A stretch of 8,781 nucleotides of DNA from the NCBI GenBank assembly GCA_007121755.1, contig SKJZ01000227.1:1-8781 (forward strand), given 5' to 3'. The notes beneath the pieces are model-generated. The model was not told where the DNA came from. It saw only the letters and a list, made by a program, of their open reading frames with translations, and did not search any database. Origin of the DNA: Halorhodospira sp. Lineage in GTDB: Bacteria; Pseudomonadota; Gammaproteobacteria; Nitrococcales; Halorhodospiraceae. Both the position numbers and the translations under genes were made by a program. Shown piece by piece: positions 5,604 to 8,781 of this stretch (within the stretch, counting starts at the first letter, position 1; every line of letters starts with the position of its first letter).

Positions 5604-6427
5604 AAGAACTGGAACAACTGCTTAAACGGCACGATCTGGAATACATCCGCACCTGCTACGAAAGCTCCGCCACCGGCCGTGCTCTCTATCAGGTCCGTCA
5701 CCGTCTGTTGGGTGTGCAATACGCTTGCAAGCGCCTGAACCTGAAGCGGGAGGACGAGCGCACCGTGCGCCGGGAGGTAGCGGCTCTCAACCGGCTGCCT
5801 TTCGGCCTCGCACCTCGCTGCCACGCTCTGCTGCGCGAAGGCGGCTTTGTTCACCTGCTGCTCGACTGGGTGGACGGGCAGTCCATGGCGGACCGCTACC
5901 CGGAACCACCGACCGAAGGGCGCGCCCTGGGCGAGCGTTTGCTGGCACTGGAGTACACCGCAGAACGGGTCGCCGCACTCCACCGGCAGAAGCTTATCCA
6001 CCGGGATCTAAAACCCGAGAACGTCCTGCTACAAGCGGATCGCCAACAGGTCCGCGGGGCCTGCCTCGTGGATCTGGGTGTGGCGGTCCAGGACCGGGGC
6101 CTGGAGGAGGGGACACGTGGCTACCGGGCACCGGAGCAGGCACTGCGCCGCGATCGCAGCCTGAGCTTCGCTACCGACATCTTCGCTCTGGGCCAGATCG
6201 GCTGGTTTCTGGTCACCGGTGCGCCCCACACGCTGGAGTACAACGCAGATTACAGCGGCTGGCGGGACGATGGCCCACCACTACTGCCCGCCTTCGTGCC
6301 CGATGGTGTGGCTGTGACCCTGGAGCGGGCCACCGCCTTTGACCCCGGCAGCCGGCAGCGCAAAGCCGCCGACCTAGTCCATGAATTGCGCCGGCTGCGC
6401 AACCGTCTACAAGGAGGGAAGCGGTGA
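5588..6427 (+). CDS. Ser/Thr protein kinase, predicted active
   Basis: Gene C, 279 residues, about the size of a bare kinase domain with no added sensor or membrane segment, so cytoplasmic. It has the beta-3 lysine in YACKRL (K48), the helix-C glutamate in RREVAAL (E63), a full catalytic loop HRDLKPEN (138-145), the metal-binding Asp in DLG (162-164, in place of DFG) and RAPEQ (APE 181-183), then a helical C-lobe with DIFALGQIGWFLVTG. The glycine-rich loop is atypical (ESSATGRALYQ). The ATG at 5588 lies 16 nt inside the end of gene B, implying translational coupling. The partner pseudokinase in gene B suggests an active/inactive kinase pair. Substrates are unknown; gene B, the Cas10-like protein and the helicase are obvious candidates. 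Confidence 0.9.
   Translation: MAGAVKELEQLLKRHDLEYIRTCYESSATGRALYQVRHRLLGVQYACKRLNLKREDERTVRREVAALNRLPFGLAPRCHALLREGGFVHLLLDWVDGQSMADRYPEPPTEGRALGERLLALEYTAERVAALHRQKLIHRDLKPENVLLQADRQQVRGACLVDLGVAVQDRGLEEGTRGYRAPEQALRRDRSLSFATDIFALGQIGWFLVTGAPHTLEYNADYSGWRDDGPPLLPAFVPDGVAVTLERATAFDPGSRQRKAADLVHELRRLRNRLQGGKR
6411..6417 (+). promoter_or_regulatory. Strong ribosome binding site for the helicase gene
   Basis: AAGGAGG lies inside the end of gene C, 6 nt before GTG 6424 and 9 nt before ATG 6427. Both starts are in the same frame, so the choice changes only one residue. The ATG overlaps the gene C stop by one base (TGATG). Confidence 0.7.
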
Positions 6428-8781
6428 TGCATACTCCTGATCCTGCCAGTGAGCGTCTTTCCTTCTGGCGCGACGATCAGATCCGCGATTTCGAGGGTCC
6501 GATTCCGCTTCTAATGCCCACAAGCCGGGATATCCGCGGACGCAGCTGGCCCGCTGATGGTCCGTCCGAAGAGTGGATACTGGATACACTGGAAGAAAGC
6601 CGTTGTGTGTGGATTTATCGGGAGGGCGACTTCCTGCGTCTGCTGACGGCCAACCTCGGCCTGCGGGTCTCGGAAGGTTCTGGCAACAAGGGTCCCAGGC
6701 TCTGGCTCAAGTTCGTCGAATACGCCACCAACCATCATCGCATGCGCGCCCTTTCGCAGGGTATCCAAGTCCGGCATGAGGGCGTCTATGGGCTAACGCC
6801 CCAGGAAATGAGGCTGCAGTGGGAGAATAAGTCCTCTTACTGGTTACGGGGGTACTACGTCGAACGCCTCCAACACTTGATCAACCAGAACACTCCCGCG
6901 GATGAGGACGACCCTACCGGTACCGGTGTAACAACAGGGCCGTCCGTCACCGCCGAGCAGCACGATGTGCTCGACACGCTCAACGACTTCATCGAAGCCG
7001 AATTTGCGGAGGAGGAGCGGCTGGCCCAGCAGACGCCACCTTTCCACTACGGCGCCCTGAAGGCACTGCCGCGAAAACAAGTGCGCCGGCAATTCTTCGA
7101 GCTTGAGCTCGCCCCTGAGGATCACCGCCGTCTCTTGGGAAACCCGCCGTCGCTGCTAGGCCCAATGGACCCGGGCGGCGAGCCTTCCGGCATACAGTTG
7201 GAGTTACACCACGCCCGCCCCGACCGCAAACGGCCGGTGATTCACGTGAGCGTGGAGCGACAGATCGAACACCGGGATTTGCCGCCGGAGGGAACCTTGG
7301 TTGTAGCCGCCATCCCTACCCTGCGGCAGGTGCGCGGCCGGGTGGTTGAAGCGCTACGCGAGCATCGCACCGCCAACCCGTGGCTGCTCTCGCTGCTCGC
7401 AAATGAGTATCAGTGGCCGGATGCGGAAGCAGCGGATGTGGATTTGCTGGACTGGAAATATCCGCCCAACCCTTCTCAAATGCGTGCCTTCAGGGTAGGT
7501 GCCCGCACCCCCGACTGTGCCTTAGTGCTGGGGCCACCGGGAACCGGCAAGACCACCGTGATCCTCAGTTGGGTGCGCCACTTCGTAGCGCGGGGTCAGC
7601 GCGTTCTGGTGACGTCGCAAAATAACAAGGCCGTGGATAATGTCCTCGAAAAGCTGGTGGAAGACGACACCATTGAGTGCCTGCGCATCGGCAACGAAGC
7701 GCGCATCAGCTCTACCCTCCAGGGAGCGCTGCTGGATAGTCGCGCCCCGGAGATCCAGCGGCGCATGTTCTCGGCTCAGAACACCACCCTGGAATTTCTG
7801 GCAACCGCGCGCCCGCTGCTGGAGCGACTGACGGCCCACCGGGACGAGCTTACCCGCCTCAGCCGCGACCGCGATCACCGCCGACGGCAACTGAAGGAGC
7901 GAGAGGAGGCGCTCCAGTGTGCCGAAGACGAACGCAAGGTCTTCGCTCGGCGAGCCGGGCTCAACAGGAAGCAACAGAACGATTACCAAGAACGCGCCGC
8001 GGCCCGGCTCGAGCCGGGCCGCCACCCTTGGCTGGAACCGTTGCGGCGGGTGGCAGTATGGCCGGCCAACTTTGCTGATCGCTGGCGAGCCAAGCGCAGG
8101 GAGCGCCTGGCTCGGCGACTGGAACATCAGGAACGCAAGATCGCACGTACCGTGGCGAAGCGCCGCGCCCGCTGTGAGGAGGCACGCCAGACGCTGGACG
8201 CGGTGCTAGCCGATATGGCCGGCTATTTTCCGGATCAGATCGCGGATGAGGAACTCGGGCGGGCACTCGGAGTACCCGGTGTTGATGATCTGGACCCTGC
8301 TGCATTGCCGGCCTGCATGGAGCGGCTGGAACGGCTGGAAAAGGACGTGGAATATTGGTTCGAGTCGCTCCGTAACGAACGGCAGCAATCGCTCTACCGG
8401 CTCACGCTGGAGCATGTGGACGTAGTCGGCGCAACCTGTGTCGGCATTAACACCAGGCAGCTCTTCCGGGAACTGCAGTTCGATGTAGTGATCGTTGACG
8501 AGGCCGGGCAGATCCAGCCGCACAACCTCATTGTGCCGCTCTCCCGAGCGCCCAAGGCGATCCTTGTGGGCGACCACAAACAGTTGCCGCCGGTGGTCCA
8601 AGACGAGGTAGCCGAGGAGATCGAGCAGCGGGGGGCCGGCGACCGGCTCGACCTCTACCGCCAGAGCTGGTTCGAGCATCTCTGGGACCGTGTGCCCGAA
8701 GACCGGCGGGTCATGCTGGATACCCAGTTCCGCTGTCCCAGTGTCATCAGTGACTTCGTCTCGGAGGCGTTCTATGAGGGG
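6427..8781 (+). CDS. Superfamily 1 (Upf1/Dna2-like) helicase with coiled-coil insertion, 3' end outside window
   Basis: Gene D, 785 residues visible; the frame is still open at the right edge. Residues 1-340 are an N-terminal region I do not recognise, with WIYREGDFLRLL and LWLKFVEYATNHHRMRA among its more structured-looking parts. The ATPase core starts with the Q-type motif PPNPSQMRAF, Walker A GPPGTGKTT (369-376), motif Ia LVTSQNNKAVDNV, Walker B VIVDEAGQ (D691, E692), motif III GDHKQLPPVV (from 715) and DTQFRCPSVISDFVSEAFYEG (from 765), equivalent to the YRMHP motif of Upf1-like helicases. About 240 residues rich in Arg, Glu and Leu with coiled-coil character (about 460-510 and 551-600) separate motif Ia from Walker B, a stalk-like insertion typical of this group. 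Motifs V and VI and any C-terminal nuclease domain lie beyond the window. Likely role: ATP-driven unwinding or translocation on DNA or RNA as the working arm of the system. Confidence 0.9.
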   Translation, partial: MHTPDPASERLSFWRDDQIRDFEGPIPLLMPTSRDIRGRSWPADGPSEEWILDTLEESRCVWIYREGDFLRLLTANLGLRVSEGSGNKGPRLWLKFVEYATNHHRMRALSQGIQVRHEGVYGLTPQEMRLQWENKSSYWLRGYYVERLQHLINQNTPADEDDPTGTGVTTGPSVTAEQHDVLDTLNDFIEAEFAEEERLAQQTPPFHYGALKALPRKQVRRQFFELELAPEDHRRLLGNPPSLLGPMDPGGEPSGIQLELHHARPDRKRPVIHVSVERQIEHRDLPPEGTLVVAAIPTLRQVRGRVVEALREHRTANPWLLSLLANEYQWPDAEAADVDLLDWKYPPNPSQMRAFRVGARTPDCALVLGPPGTGKTTVILSWVRHFVARGQRVLVTSQNNKAVDNVLEKLVEDDTIECLRIGNEARISSTLQGALLDSRAPEIQRRMFSAQNTTLEFLATARPLLERLTAHRDELTRLSRDRDHRRRQLKEREEALQCAEDERKVFARRAGLNRKQQNDYQERAAARLEPGRHPWLEPLRRVAVWPANFADRWRAKRRERLARRLEHQERKIARTVAKRRARCEEARQTLDAVLADMAGYFPDQIADEELGRALGVPGVDDLDPAALPACMERLERLEKDVEYWFESLRNERQQSLYRLTLEHVDVVGATCVGINTRQLFRELQFDVVIVDEAGQIQPHNLIVPLSRAPKAILVGDHKQLPPVVQDEVAEEIEQRGAGDRLDLYRQSWFEHLWDRVPEDRRVMLDTQFRCPSVISDFVSEAFYEG
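7999..8022. other. 24-bp perfect palindrome inside the helicase gene
   Basis: The half-site gcggcccggctc (7999-8010) is followed directly by its exact reverse complement, with no spacer. It lies in the coding sequence between the two coiled-coil segments (residues around AARLEPGRHP). A perfect 24-bp palindrome is not expected by chance in a few kilobases, even in GC-rich DNA. It could extrude as a cruciform, form an mRNA hairpin, or bind a dimeric protein. It contains CTCGAG at its centre. Function unknown. Confidence 0.75.

Noticed and set aside
5465..6001. Minus-strand open frame of 178 codons opposite genes B and C
   Set aside because: The plus strand encodes convincing kinase motifs there; the minus translation has no family features.
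6916..6927. 12-bp palindrome accggtaccggt in the helicase gene
   Set aside because: It is a tandem of a six-base palindrome encoding TGTG in a low-complexity linker; likely coincidence.

Overview
The window is GC-rich bacterial DNA that reads as an accessory or defence-island region. The families present (Fic/AlbA_2-type regulator tails, a YhcG/DUF1016 fragment, a HicB antitoxin, an Smr remnant) and the dense, overlapping genes fit a proteobacterium, perhaps a gammaproteobacterium, but nothing here fixes the taxon. No rRNA, tRNA, CRISPR array, transposase or integrase was seen.

Left part (1-1560): a gene graveyard. It opens inside the 3' end of a Fic-like or AlbA_2/RecG-like regulator whose linker is a perfect 12-bp tandem repeat (TDQV units). 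Next come a 17-codon stub with a good ribosome binding site, the C-terminal ATPase-like piece of a second AlbA_2/RecG-like protein, an internal piece of a DUF1016/YhcG PDDEXK protein joined to it out of frame at a TGEV repeat, an intact small hicB antitoxin gene, a 10-codon stub that looks like the start of hicA, and a 23-residue ORF that looks like the two ends of a small Smr-domain protein with its middle deleted. A roughly 150-bp leader then precedes the main operon.

Right part (1561-8781): four plus-strand genes that overlap one another (4 nt, 16 nt and 1 nt), so they are almost certainly one operon with translational coupling. Gene A (658 aa) is an orphan Cas10/Cmr2-like protein with two palm-like regions; the second has the D-x-D and GGDD metal-binding motifs expected of an active nucleotidyl cyclase/polymerase. 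Gene B (689 aa) joins a degenerate PP2C/SpoIIE-like phosphatase domain, a NERD nuclease-like domain with intact D...E-x-K residues, and a protein kinase domain lacking both catalytic aspartates. Gene C (279 aa) is a compact Ser/Thr kinase with intact catalytic residues. Gene D (at least 785 aa, cut by the right edge) is a Upf1/Dna2-like superfamily 1 helicase with a novel N-terminus and a long coiled-coil insertion.

Interpretation (inference): A to D look like a signalling-controlled nucleic-acid-targeting system, probably anti-phage, in which a Cas10-type enzyme makes a nucleotide signal, the kinase and the pseudoenzyme scaffold sense or relay it, and the NERD domain and helicase act on nucleic acid. 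I do not recognise this four-gene combination as a named defence system. The effector set may continue past the right edge.
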